Of a stretch of 64,000 nt of DNA, positions 1 to 8,666 are shown piece after piece. The position numbers and the translations under genes are program-made. The stretch is from Leptospira terpstrae serovar Hualin str. LT 11-33 = ATCC 700639 (lineage in GTDB: Bacteria > Spirochaetota > Leptospiria > Leptospirales > Leptospiraceae). The DNA lies in the NCBI RefSeq assembly GCF_000332495.1, contig NZ_AOGW02000010.1, forward strand, positions 372,001 to 436,000, in the 5' to 3' direction. Positions within the stretch are counted from its first letter, which is position 1. Every line of letters starts with the position of its first letter. The notes beneath the pieces are model-generated. The model was given only the letters and a program-made list of their open reading frames with translations, was not told the DNA's origin and made no database searches.

Positions 1-401
1 AGCACCATATAAATTGTTGTTTTTTTTAGAATCCAGAGGGTGTCTCCCATTTCCTCCCGGAAACGAGTAAAATCACTGATGATTTCTTGGTAGGTTTTCT
101 GGTGGCTTAGCCTGTAATGATCATAGGCTTCTTCCATATCTGGATCTTTTGTTTTTCCATCCAAGAGAACAAATTCGAAATCCAATTGGGAATCATACTC
201 CTTTCTTTTTTTGGGTTCGCTAAGAGTCAGATAAGCCCTAGTCAATTCCAGAATTTTGTCCTTTGCCTCCCCAATTCCAGCTTCTTGTAAATGTTCCCAA
301 AATTCTAATTCCTTTAGATAAATGGCCTCGATTGTTTCTGACGTAGATTCTTTGGTTACACCTAAAATTTCGTAAAAAGTTTCCCGTTTCGTCCGAGCCA
401 T
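1..401 (-). CDS. J-domain-like protein, partial (3' end off the window)
   Basis: The gene starts at ATG 401-399, three bases after a good AAAAGGAG ribosome binding site, and its 3' part lies beyond position 1. About 133 residues are visible. The N-terminus reads [12 protein letters not shown], then helices and a [12 protein letters not shown] segment, which is the usual start and end of a DnaJ J-domain. Where a J-domain normally carries the HPD tripeptide there is instead LEFWEHLQE, so the motif that stimulates DnaK ATPase is absent. The last visible residues become hydrophobic. It is divergent from miaB with a 63-base spacer. Likely a degenerate J-domain protein; its partner is unknown. Confidence 0.6.
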   Translation of the reverse strand, partial: MARTKRETFYEILGVTKESTSETIEAIYLKELEFWEHLQEAGIGEAKDKILELTRAYLTLSEPKKRKEYDSQLDFEFVLLDGKTKDPDMEEAYDHYRLSHQKTYQEIISDFTRFREEMGDTLWILKKTTIYMV

Positions 402-464
402 ATACTCCTTTTAGTTCCCTTCTTCTTTGCTTTACAAGGAGATTTTCTGGAAAAACATATCATT

Positions 465-1841
465 ATGAACCTATCCTTGACCGAAATTCCCACTGCAGAG
501 AGCCCCATCCAACTCGGAAAGGTCTATGTGGAGACCTACGGGTGCCAAATGAACGAATACGATACGGGAATCGTCAAGGAACTCTTTCGCAAAGAGAAAT
601 ACGAAACCACGGATTCGGTTGAGGAAAGCGATATTATCTTCCTCAATACTTGTGCTGTCAGAGAAAATGCTCATGCTAAGATCTATGGTAGATTACAATC
701 CCTGGGATATTTAAAGAAAAAGAACCCCAATCTTGTCATTGGGGTTCTTGGTTGTATGGCTCAAAACTTGGGAGAGGATTTATTCCACCAAGAACTTCCC
801 TTGGATCTCATTGTCGGACCTGATAATTACAGAACATTACCCGAACTCATTCAAAAAATTAGGGAAGGAGAAAGAGATGTTCAACTAACACGACTTTCTC
901 GGACAGAAACTTATGATGAATTAGAACCAAAAGTTGTAAATGGAATCCAAGCTTTTGTTACCATTATGCGAGGATGCAATAATTTTTGTACCTTCTGTGT
1001 AGTGCCCTATACGAGAGGTAGAGAACGAAGCCGGGAACCAGGTTCCATCGTCAGTGAAATTCTACAATTAGAAGAGATGGGTGTAAAACAAATTACATTA
1101 CTTGGCCAAAACGTAAATAGTTATTCATTTGAAAATACAGACTTTTGTGCACTAGTAGAAAAGATTTTAAAAGAGACCACAATCGAACGTGTTCGGTTTA
1201 CAAGTCCACACCCGAAAGACTTTCCAGATCATCTAATTTCTCTTATGGCAAAGGAAGAAAGATTTTCTTCACAAATACATATGCCATTACAAGCGGGAAG
1301 TTCTAAAGTCCTTAGGGATATGAAACGAAGTTATTCAAAAGAAGAATATCTTGATTTGGTAGCAAGCATCCAGAGTCGAATTCCGGATATTGGAATAACT
1401 TCCGATATCATCGTGGGTTTTCCTGGAGAAACAGAAGAAGAGTTTCAGGAAACTCTCGAGGTTGTCAAAAAAGTTAAGTTTGATATGTCCTATATGTTTA
1501 AATATTCTGAAAGAGAAGGCACTATCGCGAAACGAAAGTTTGTTGATGATGTTCCAGAAGAAGTAAAAAGTAAACGTCTAATTGAACTTGTTGAGTTACA
1601 AACTAAAATTTCTCACGAAAAGAACCAGTCAAAAATTGGGAATGAATTTTCTGTGTTGATTGAAAACACTTCTAAAAAATCCAAACTAGAGTTATGTGGT
1701 CGTTCGCATTGTGGAAGGATGATTGTGTTCCCAATTCCTGAAGATGCTTCTAAGGATCCAAAAGATTGGATTGGTAAAACTGTCAAAGTAAAGGTAGAAT
1801 CGGCAACAAGTGCGACTTTAAAAGGAACCCTCGTTGGCTAA
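465..1841 (+). CDS. miaB: tRNA-2-methylthio-N6-dimethylallyladenosine synthase MiaB
   Basis: A radical SAM methylthiotransferase that adds a methylthio group to C2 of i6A37 in tRNAs reading UNN codons. The 458 residues fit the family. The N-terminal UPF0004 domain has three cysteines at about 27, 63 and 97 for the auxiliary 4Fe-4S cluster. The radical SAM motif CNNFCTFC lies at 171-178 and a TRAM domain fills roughly the last 65 residues. ATG 465 has no close ribosome binding site; the best one (AAGGAG, 436-441) lies 23 bases away but five bases before an in-frame CTG at 447. The stop overlaps the start of the next gene, so the two are probably co-transcribed. Confidence 0.95.
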   Translation: MNLSLTEIPTAESPIQLGKVYVETYGCQMNEYDTGIVKELFRKEKYETTDSVEESDIIFLNTCAVRENAHAKIYGRLQSLGYLKKKNPNLVIGVLGCMAQNLGEDLFHQELPLDLIVGPDNYRTLPELIQKIREGERDVQLTRLSRTETYDELEPKVVNGIQAFVTIMRGCNNFCTFCVVPYTRGRERSREPGSIVSEILQLEEMGVKQITLLGQNVNSYSFENTDFCALVEKILKETTIERVRFTSPHPKDFPDHLISLMAKEERFSSQIHMPLQAGSSKVLRDMKRSYSKEEYLDLVASIQSRIPDIGITSDIIVGFPGETEEEFQETLEVVKKVKFDMSYMFKYSEREGTIAKRKFVDDVPEEVKSKRLIELVELQTKISHEKNQSKIGNEFSVLIENTSKKSKLELCGRSHCGRMIVFPIPEDASKDPKDWIGKTVKVKVESATSATLKGTLVG

Positions 1842-3426
1842 ACCAGTCGATTTACGAACCGTAAGAGTTTTCTCTAAAGATGACTTACCACCAGGTTTTA
1901 TGGTGGATACGGATCGATTAGGCAAATGGAAACGGTTTAAACCTTCCATCCTTAGAATTTATATTCTAAAAGAAATTCTAAGCCCTTTTTTAGTGGCTCT
2001 TTCCTTTTTCACTATGATCTATATGGCAGTTGCTATCCAGAAAATGATTGGATTATTTGTGGGTAAGGGTGTTGATTTTTTTCGCTTATTGGACTATATG
2101 GGTTATGTATTTGGAAATACTCTACCTATGACAATTCCTATGGCTTGTTTGATGTCTGGAATTATGGCAGCAGGTCGGTTGTCAGGTGATTCAGAAATTA
2201 CTGCCATGCGTGCTTCCGGTGTTTCATTCCCTTATATCTATTCCAATTTTCTTGTATTTGGATTTTTAATGACTCTCATCGTCGGGTATTTAAATTTTTA
2301 TTTAGGGCCAGAGAATACGCGTAAGATGAAGGATTTTGATAATTGGATTGCCACCTACAATCCTTTACTTGCCATCCAACCTGGTCAGTTTTCGGGAGAT
2401 AAAACCCAGGATTTTTTCTCTGAAAAGGGAAGGACCATGTATTCGGGTGGGATTGATGCGGATGGTAATCTTAGTAATGTACAAATCCGAGAATGGGCAA
2501 TCTCAGCCGATGGGACTGACTTTATTATGGTGAATAATTTGGCTGTACCTATGGGCGGATCCAAGATGTTACAAATCATCAATGCCAAGGAAGGCCTGTT
2601 AGTTGAGAAAAAAAACTTAGCAGGCGAATATGAAAAATCAGTTCGATTAAGAAAAGGATATGTAATCGAATGGGATCCTGAAACTAATGCCATAGGCATC
2701 ACTAACTTTATGGATGGAGAGATGGATTACAACACTCCAGCCAAAAAAGATACCAAGACATTGAGTATCAACGTCAAACCTGATACTTTTTCTTTACCTA
2801 TGCTTATTGAAATTCGAAATGCGATTGAGTCGGAAGGTTTAGAAAATATTCCAGGATTAGAAATTTTGAAAGAATACGGTTTATCCATTAAAGGGGTAGG
2901 CGGTTTAAAACAAATGGTAGAGCAGTTTAAGTATGAACTGATTATGGGAGCGAGTTCTGGAAACCAAGAAGATATGGCTCAGAAATTTGCACTCTTTACC
3001 CAGCTTTCCGAATTACTGAATGAATCTAAAAAAACTCTAACAGGTTTTAATGTAGAAATTCACAAAAGGTTTGCGACTCCTCTCTCTTGCCAAATATTTT
3101 TCTTTCTCTCCTTTCCACTTGGACTTGTGGTAAAAAGATCTGGAAAAGGAATGAGTTTCACGCTTGCAGTTATTTTTTTACTGATTTATTATACATTTTT
3201 TATCTTCGGATCTGGGATTTCATACAAAGAAAATGTTCCCGATTGGGTTGGACCTTGGTCGGCAAATATTGTGATTGCCACTCTTTCGATCTACATTATG
3301 ATTTCACGGACGGATGCCAAGTTACCTGAGTCCATTCGCAGTCGCTTAGGATTTTACTTTCGGTTTCGAGACCGGTTGGACGAGCAAATGGAACTGATAA
3401 AAAATCGCTTCCGAAAACGTAAATGA
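1834..3426 (+). CDS. LptF/LptG (YjgP/YjgQ) family permease
   Basis: Predicted inner-membrane subunit of the lipopolysaccharide exporter LptBFG, which extracts LPS from the inner membrane. Three transmembrane helices lie at about 45-175, followed by a large periplasmic region at about 180-415 of the jelly-roll type, then three C-terminal helices and a charged tail. The family motif [16 protein letters not shown] follows helix 2. The start is TTG 1834, inside the end of miaB, with AAAGGA seven bases upstream. At 530 residues it is longer than E. coli LptF (366), mainly through the periplasmic part. The sequence does not say whether it is the F or the G subunit. Confidence 0.85.
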   Translation: MAKPVDLRTVRVFSKDDLPPGFMVDTDRLGKWKRFKPSILRIYILKEILSPFLVALSFFTMIYMAVAIQKMIGLFVGKGVDFFRLLDYMGYVFGNTLPMTIPMACLMSGIMAAGRLSGDSEITAMRASGVSFPYIYSNFLVFGFLMTLIVGYLNFYLGPENTRKMKDFDNWIATYNPLLAIQPGQFSGDKTQDFFSEKGRTMYSGGIDADGNLSNVQIREWAISADGTDFIMVNNLAVPMGGSKMLQIINAKEGLLVEKKNLAGEYEKSVRLRKGYVIEWDPETNAIGITNFMDGEMDYNTPAKKDTKTLSINVKPDTFSLPMLIEIRNAIESEGLENIPGLEILKEYGLSIKGVGGLKQMVEQFKYELIMGASSGNQEDMAQKFALFTQLSELLNESKKTLTGFNVEIHKRFATPLSCQIFFFLSFPLGLVVKRSGKGMSFTLAVIFLLIYYTFFIFGSGISYKENVPDWVGPWSANIVIATLSIYIMISRTDAKLPESIRSRLGFYFRFRDRLDEQMELIKNRFRKRK

Positions 3427-3498
3427 AGCAAAATTTGCTAGAAAATTCCTCTGACTGCAGTCCTATAGAATTAGTATTTGTAGAACAGGAGACCTGAT

Positions 3499-4329
3499 TT
3501 GAAAACTTCTTACATTTGGAATATATCTAAAGGACGCCCCTTTCCGGTTGAACTTTGGAAACATTCAAAGATCAAAGTTCAAGTCAACCAAATGCAATTG
3601 GATGAATTGGATCGAATCACAATCAGTCCAAACGATATTCATATTTTGTTCCTACAGGTAACCTTTGCAGAATGGAAACAAATCCAAGCCACCATTACCT
3701 CTGCATTTGAAGCTAACCCTTTTGTTTCTTTAATTCTGATTTCCTCCGAAGATGGAGTCGACCAAATTCAAGAAGTTGTACAAGGTCATGCTAAATATTT
3801 AGTTTTAGAGAACCCACTCCATGTACGAGAGCTTAGGATGATTTTGGATCGAACTATCCAGTCGGAATCTTATAAGGCAGCTGCTTTGGACATTGGAAAT
3901 TCTTGTTTAGAAAATGTTGGATTCTTTGAAGGTGTATTTACTCTTGCTCACCAAGAATATGAAGAATCTAAAAAAGAAAATGAAGCCCTCCGTTCGATTT
4001 TAAAGTATGAGGAACTTGTCAAACGTTCTCAGGCTGGAATCAACACCGCGTTAGACAAAGTCAATGATATGAAAAACCAGGAGTTGATTGAACTTCACGA
4101 GCGTGTGAAAGCAAGCCAACAATTGGATGAACTCCGAGAAAAAGAACTAAAACAAGCTTTGGAATTACAGAAGGCTACTGAACAGGTCTTAAACTATTCT
4201 CGAATCGAAGAAATGAATTTGGATAAAATTTTAAGAGCACAAGATAGGCTTTTTGAATATACCGAACAAGAGATTAAGGAACTCGTAGAAGAAAACAGGT
4301 CCTTAAAGAAGAAACTAGGGCTAATTTAA
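3499..4329 (+). CDS. Pseudo-receiver plus coiled-coil protein
   Basis: A 276-residue soluble protein starting at TTG 3499 with AGGAG seven bases upstream. Residues 1-125 follow the alternating pattern of a response-regulator receiver domain, but the position expected to hold the phospho-acceptor Asp reads ILFLQVTF and the conserved Lys position reads YLVLENPLHVREL, so both key residues appear replaced (Q and E). Residues about 155-276 are long charged heptads typical of a coiled coil. It follows the LptF/G gene by 72 bases on the same strand. Function is unknown; it may be a phosphorylation-independent scaffold. The receiver assignment is by pattern only. Confidence 0.6.
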   Translation: MKTSYIWNISKGRPFPVELWKHSKIKVQVNQMQLDELDRITISPNDIHILFLQVTFAEWKQIQATITSAFEANPFVSLILISSEDGVDQIQEVVQGHAKYLVLENPLHVRELRMILDRTIQSESYKAAALDIGNSCLENVGFFEGVFTLAHQEYEESKKENEALRSILKYEELVKRSQAGINTALDKVNDMKNQELIELHERVKASQQLDELREKELKQALELQKATEQVLNYSRIEEMNLDKILRAQDRLFEYTEQEIKELVEENRSLKKKLGLI

Positions 4330-5132
4330 AAGTCCTTTCCTACCTTTTCCTCTATGGTAGCGAATTCTTTGGAATCGCGCCCATAGTGAATTTCAGCAAA
4401 TCGTAACAGGTGTTTCTTCTTTAATTCTTTGAATTCGTAATAAAGCTCCTGGTTTTTAGAGCGTATTGCTGTTTGTTCCATTTTTTCATAGGATAAAGCT
4501 AGGAGTCGATGAGGCTCTGCTTCTTTTTCATTTTTTGAAGAAAGATCAATGTACCGATGAGTAAAATCAATAACTTGGAGATAGTTTTTAAATGCCTCTT
4601 GGTGTTTGATGTATTCTCTGTAAATTCCTGATTTTAAATCTAAGTAAGGTGCACTATCTTTTACCTTGGGATTTTCAATTTTATCCAAAAGAGTCATACC
4701 CTTAACAAGGCGAGTTACAGTTTGAGTTCGTAAGTCAAAAAGTTGTTTTTGAAATTCTTTCTCTTTGTTTTCCTTTCTAATTTGTTTTTGCCATTCGTAT
4801 CTATCTTCGTAGTAGATTTCTTTTTTAGAATCCTCTTTTCGTTTTTCGATATTCTTTTTACCGGATTCAAAGTGATCAATGGCAAATGAGTATTCTTTAT
4901 TTGCATCCTGCCAACGTTTTTCAGAATTTTTTTCATCAACTAAATTCAGAACCTGGATTGTATCCAATCTTTCTGAACTATCTCCCCAGGGTGAACCGGA
5001 TTCCGGTCTGGAGGGAAGAATGGATTCTACTCGATTTTCTTTAGATGATGCTTGATTCGTATCCTTTGCACTGACAGGCAAGGTAACTAGGAAAATCAAA
5101 AAAATCCATAAAAATAGGATGGGAAATTTCAT
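4326..5132 (-). CDS. Exported hypothetical protein with helical repeats
   Basis: The first 23 residues form a signal peptide (Lys, hydrophobic core, then PVSA before KDTN). The mature part is highly charged and helical, rich in Lys and Glu, with spacing suggestive of tetratricopeptide-like helices at about 80-250, but no clear repeat consensus is visible. Probably periplasmic. It is convergent with the pseudo-receiver gene and the two stop codons overlap by four bases, with no intrinsic terminator between them. I do not recognise a family. Confidence 0.6.
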   Translation of the reverse strand: MKFPILFLWIFLIFLVTLPVSAKDTNQASSKENRVESILPSRPESGSPWGDSSERLDTIQVLNLVDEKNSEKRWQDANKEYSFAIDHFESGKKNIEKRKEDSKKEIYYEDRYEWQKQIRKENKEKEFQKQLFDLRTQTVTRLVKGMTLLDKIENPKVKDSAPYLDLKSGIYREYIKHQEAFKNYLQVIDFTHRYIDLSSKNEKEAEPHRLLALSYEKMEQTAIRSKNQELYYEFKELKKKHLLRFAEIHYGRDSKEFATIEEKVGKDF

Positions 5133-5183
5133 TTACAGGGAAACTTTCCTTGAATCCTAGATATTGGCAAGAACTATCATTCT

Positions 5184-5639
5184 ATGGTACTAATTCAAAG
5201 AAAAATGGAGATCACTAAAAAGATCGTTCTCATTGCACATGATAATAGGAAAGAAGATTTATTAGATTGGGTAAAATACAATAAAGGAACCCTAAGTAAA
5301 CACCACCTATCTGCTACAGGGACCACCGGAAAATTGATCCATGAACAAATTGGACTCCCCGTGTTCCGGTTCATTTCTGGACCACTCGGAGGAGACCAAC
5401 AGATAGGGTCTAAAATTGTTGAGGATGGAATTGATTTTATGGTGTTTTTTTGGGATCCACTTTCAGCTCAACCCCACGATCCAGATGTTAAGGCATTACT
5501 CAGAATTGCCGTATTGTATAATATTCCAATGGCTTGTAATCGCTCCAGTGCTGATTTTTTAATCTCTTCCCCTTTAATGCAAACTGAATACAACCGCCAA
5601 CTCATAGATTACGGTTCAAGAATACCGGCAAAAAATTAA
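5184..5639 (+). CDS. mgsA: Methylglyoxal synthase
   Basis: Converts dihydroxyacetone phosphate to methylglyoxal and phosphate, a bypass of lower glycolysis that relieves sugar-phosphate stress. The protein matches the family throughout: IALVAHD-like start (IVLIAHD), ATGTTG phosphate-binding loop, SGPLGGDQQIG with the catalytic Asp, FFWDPLSAQPHDPDVKALLR with the catalytic His, and a C-terminal RSSADFLISSP stretch. It is 151 residues from ATG 5184, or 144 from ATG 5205; neither has a strong ribosome binding site. The 3' end overlaps the convergent gene by 24 bases. Confidence 0.93.
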   Translation: MVLIQRKMEITKKIVLIAHDNRKEDLLDWVKYNKGTLSKHHLSATGTTGKLIHEQIGLPVFRFISGPLGGDQQIGSKIVEDGIDFMVFFWDPLSAQPHDPDVKALLRIAVLYNIPMACNRSSADFLISSPLMQTEYNRQLIDYGSRIPAKN

Positions 5640-6092
5640 CTTTGGTTTTACGCCAAAATGTTTTGCCGTAAGTGCATGGCGTTTTCGAAACATAAAATAA
5701 AGGATGGGAAATAGAAAGAAACGAGAAATGGGCCATAAAAAGTAGTCTATTTGAATTTCATCGGAAAGAATACTAGAAGTAACTCCCTCGGGACTATCTA
5801 AAAAACAATGTGTGTGTAGGAATTTCCGAAATGGACCCTGTTCTTGGTTATCTTGGAAGAAGTTATTTTTTTCATAAGCTATGTGTTTAGCAATCCAGGT
5901 TTGTTTCCAAAAAGGAAGGATGGTGACCTTCAAAATGACTTCTTCTCCAACTTGTAAGGACTTAGGTGCTTTTATAATTTCTACTCCTTTTGTTCCACCG
6001 ACTAGAGTTTTAAAACCGATTGGGTCTTCATGAAAATGAAACAAACTTTCCTTTTTGATGGGAAAACTGGATCTGTAAATGAATGTATGCAT
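5616..6092 (-). CDS. SRPBCC (START-like) ligand-binding family protein
   Basis: I chose ATG 6092 because family members begin with a short MHTFxYRS-like strand; the frame is open to 6134, but that would overlap the start of the divergent gene. The 158 residues show the family opening (FPIKKESLFHFHEDP), the middle strand region KAPKSLQVGEEVILKV, and an F-W/P-rich end, consistent with a small hydrophobic-ligand-binding helix-grip fold. A hydrophobic stretch near the C-terminus may be the long helix of the fold. Substrate is unknown. It overlaps mgsA tail to tail by 24 bases. Confidence 0.6.
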   Translation of the reverse strand: MHTFIYRSSFPIKKESLFHFHEDPIGFKTLVGGTKGVEIIKAPKSLQVGEEVILKVTILPFWKQTWIAKHIAYEKNNFFQDNQEQGPFRKFLHTHCFLDSPEGVTSSILSDEIQIDYFLWPISRFFLFPILYFMFRKRHALTAKHFGVKPKLIFCRYS

Positions 6093-6118
6093 ACTGATTA
6101 GAAGGAAATGAATTCCAA

Positions 6119-6676
6119 ATGATATGGTTTCCATTTAAAAAAAAGAGATACTTAACAATTTCTGAAGATGCTAAAGATAGAATCGCAGAGGAATCAAAGA
6201 AATTAGGGAAACCTCAAGTTTTGATCCTTACTTTGAAACACGACGATTTTGGAGTAGGTTCGGTTTTGGTAGGATTTAGTGATAGAATTGAGTCCGATTC
6301 AGGTATGATCCGTTGGACAAATCCAAGTGATGCGATCCTTCTATCGTTCGGTGAATTAAAATTTGATTCAGGGCATTTCTATTTTTATCCCAATATAGAT
6401 TTGGAATGGAAAAAAACTCCAAAACCAGAAATCCATAAAATCATTTCAAATTATCCATTTTCAAAAAAACCAATATATCTAGAACGAAACGAATTCTTTC
6501 AATTACGTCCGATTTTATCAAATTGTTTTCAACGAGAAGGTGTAACTTCTGTTTATTTAGAAAATAATATTTGCCAATTAGAAATCCAAAATCTTACAGC
6601 GGAAAAAGAAAAAAGTATTTCAGAAAATATTCTTACTTATCTTTCTTCTCTATTTGAGAGTCCATTGGTAAAATAA
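6119..6676 (+). CDS. HesB/IscA-like plus NifU-like protein lacking cysteines
   Basis: A 185-residue cytoplasmic protein from ATG 6119 (AAGGAA upstream, spacing about 11). Residues 10-105 resemble an A-type Fe-S carrier: YLTISEDAKDRIAEE at the front, then a GFGV..VGF-like segment and FDSGHFYFYPN where IscA/HesB has its GSGF..NPN end. Residues about 125-180 resemble the NifU C-terminal domain (LRPILS..). The cluster-binding cysteines expected in both domains are missing; the only two Cys are in the second half. So it may be a structural relative without Fe-S function. The 3' end overlaps the next, convergent gene by 44 bases. Confidence 0.45.
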   Translation: MIWFPFKKKRYLTISEDAKDRIAEESKKLGKPQVLILTLKHDDFGVGSVLVGFSDRIESDSGMIRWTNPSDAILLSFGELKFDSGHFYFYPNIDLEWKKTPKPEIHKIISNYPFSKKPIYLERNEFFQLRPILSNCFQREGVTSVYLENNICQLEIQNLTAEKEKSISENILTYLSSLFESPLVK

Positions 6677-8666
6677 CATCATCGCCAGTGGCAAGTTCTT
6701 TTTCCCAACCTCGCGCATTTGGTTTTACTGAGGAAATAGATTTCCCTAGTTCTGTAATTTCACCTTGAAACAAAGGTTTCCCTTTTCTTTGGAATTCTAA
6801 TTTTAAACTCTTTTGTAATCCATCATCTTTTCCTAGAGAAACAATCACTTCGTCTTTTTTGACTTTCAAAATTTTTCCTTCTTTAGGGAGTAGAACTTTG
6901 ATTTGTTCCGCAATTCGATGGATGATAGTGGGTAGACTATCCCGTCCTCTTTGGTTGGTAGACCAAGTGGCAATATCTCGTAGGCTGTTTCTGTCATATA
7001 CAGATACATCAAGACGGATATCCCCATCTTTCATCTTATATTTTCCATGTACTACGTAACGAATTTTAGAAGCATTATTTCTTTTTCCATCTAATAGATG
7101 TAAGTTGTCGATAGTAAAAGGAAGAGTTTGAGAAAATGGATGAAAACTTGTTTCCTTTAGTAATCCTCGGATGTATTGAAACTCATCACCTTCCACAACC
7201 CGAACTGATTGCATATGTTTAAGATTATAACGTAAGGCTTCTGATAACAATCTTCCTGCTTGTAAATGATAAGGAAAAGCTAAACTAGATTCCATATCAA
7301 AAACAAAAACTTCTGGACTATAGCGGACTACATTTTCTTGAATGGCATTTGGATCAATTTGGATATATCCTTCTCGAAACTCCAATGAATCTTTTATATT
7401 TTTAATCGAAAACTCAAGTTTGTTTTGAAGTTTGAAAGAATTCGGGTCTTCTTCCCTCAGACGCAGCAATAAATTGGTATATTTAACTGCTTCTCCCGTT
7501 TGATTATAAAATTCCAATAATTCCTTTCGTATTACGGGCGTTTGCGGGCTTAAGTCTTTTGCTCTTTTTAAATGAAAAACAGAGCTTTTATGGTATAATG
7601 AATGTTTTTCGGAATAAAAACGATCTCTTCGGTAATCTCCAAGTTCTCTTCTTAATTTGGACTCTTCCTTCTCTTGGCTAATTGTATACTGTTCTGCTTC
7701 AAAACGCAAAATTTCGTCTAAATCATCTAATTGCAACGCTCTTCTATAATGGTATGTTGCAAACTTGGTTTCCCCTAACTCCCAAGCCAAGTTAGCCTCC
7801 AAACTATGGTAAAGTTGGTTATCAGGAAATTCTCTGGCAAGTTCGTAAATGGTTCGAAAAGCTTTTTTCTTAATTTCTTTATTCGAATTTATATTTGCTA
7901 AAATAATATCATGGTAGACGGAAAAAAATCGAGCTTGTTCGCCTTTAGGATCTAGATTTAAAGAATTTTGGAGAGCATCTTCTACTGAAGTGAGGACTGC
8001 TTGGAGTTGGTCTGGATGAAAATAATGTTGGTATAATAGGACTTTTGCTTTAAAAGCAAATCCTTCAGGGTCATTTGGCTCTTTTTTTGAATAAGAATCA
8101 ATTGCGTTATAGGAATCAGTATAATTTTGTTTTGTGAAATATAGTTCAGCTAACATTCGTAAAAGATCAGATGGTTCTTCTAATCGAGTAGCCAATGTTT
8201 TGATTTTGTAGATTGCTGAATCTAGTTTACCTTGTTTTTGTAGAGATTTTGCTTCCGTGATTCGGAGTGAAGTATTGTTCGGAAATTCTGCAAGTAATGG
8301 ATCAATTAACTTTGTTATAGCCGCAAAATCCGAATTCAAAAGATAAATTTCAGATAAACCTGCAACGGCAGAAATATGTTTGGGTTCTCGGTCCAAAATT
8401 TCTAAATAGAATTTTTTACTCTCTCGAAATGCACCCAATCGAAAGCTACAATCCGCTACTCCTAATTTTGCGTCGATTGAGTTGCGATTTTTCTGAAGTG
8501 CGGACTGAAACAGTTGTATCGCTTTTCTGCAATTGTTTTCTGATTGTAGTTTTTTTGCTTCCGCAATGTCTTCTAGAGTGGTTTGCGCATTTAAAAAGGC
8601 AACTGAGAATAAAAGGCTACCGGTAAATAGTGATAAAAATATAAGTTTAACGAGGTTCTGGAACAA
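6633..8666 (-). CDS. Exported TPR protein with CsgG/FlgT-like C-terminal region
   Basis: The start is TTG 8666, because a perfect AAGGAGG (8678-8672) sits five bases before it; the frame also opens at ATG 8681. The N-terminus is then a signal peptide ending near FLNAQ. Residues about 30-400 are tetratricopeptide repeats. Residues about 455-600 resemble the CsgG/FlgT-type fold (LLSEALRYNL, VRVVEGDE, then a YVVHGKYKMKDGDI strand pair), and the end resembles the FlgT C-terminal barrel (ILKVKKDEVIVSLGKDDG). It overlaps the upstream NHL gene by 20 bases, so the two are translationally linked. Probably periplasmic or outer-membrane associated; function unknown. Confidence 0.65.
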   Translation of the reverse strand: MFQNLVKLIFLSLFTGSLLFSVAFLNAQTTLEDIAEAKKLQSENNCRKAIQLFQSALQKNRNSIDAKLGVADCSFRLGAFRESKKFYLEILDREPKHISAVAGLSEIYLLNSDFAAITKLIDPLLAEFPNNTSLRITEAKSLQKQGKLDSAIYKIKTLATRLEEPSDLLRMLAELYFTKQNYTDSYNAIDSYSKKEPNDPEGFAFKAKVLLYQHYFHPDQLQAVLTSVEDALQNSLNLDPKGEQARFFSVYHDIILANINSNKEIKKKAFRTIYELAREFPDNQLYHSLEANLAWELGETKFATYHYRRALQLDDLDEILRFEAEQYTISQEKEESKLRRELGDYRRDRFYSEKHSLYHKSSVFHLKRAKDLSPQTPVIRKELLEFYNQTGEAVKYTNLLLRLREEDPNSFKLQNKLEFSIKNIKDSLEFREGYIQIDPNAIQENVVRYSPEVFVFDMESSLAFPYHLQAGRLLSEALRYNLKHMQSVRVVEGDEFQYIRGLLKETSFHPFSQTLPFTIDNLHLLDGKRNNASKIRYVVHGKYKMKDGDIRLDVSVYDRNSLRDIATWSTNQRGRDSLPTIIHRIAEQIKVLLPKEGKILKVKKDEVIVSLGKDDGLQKSLKLEFQRKGKPLFQGEITELGKSISSVKPNARGWEKELATGDDVILPMDSQIEKKDK

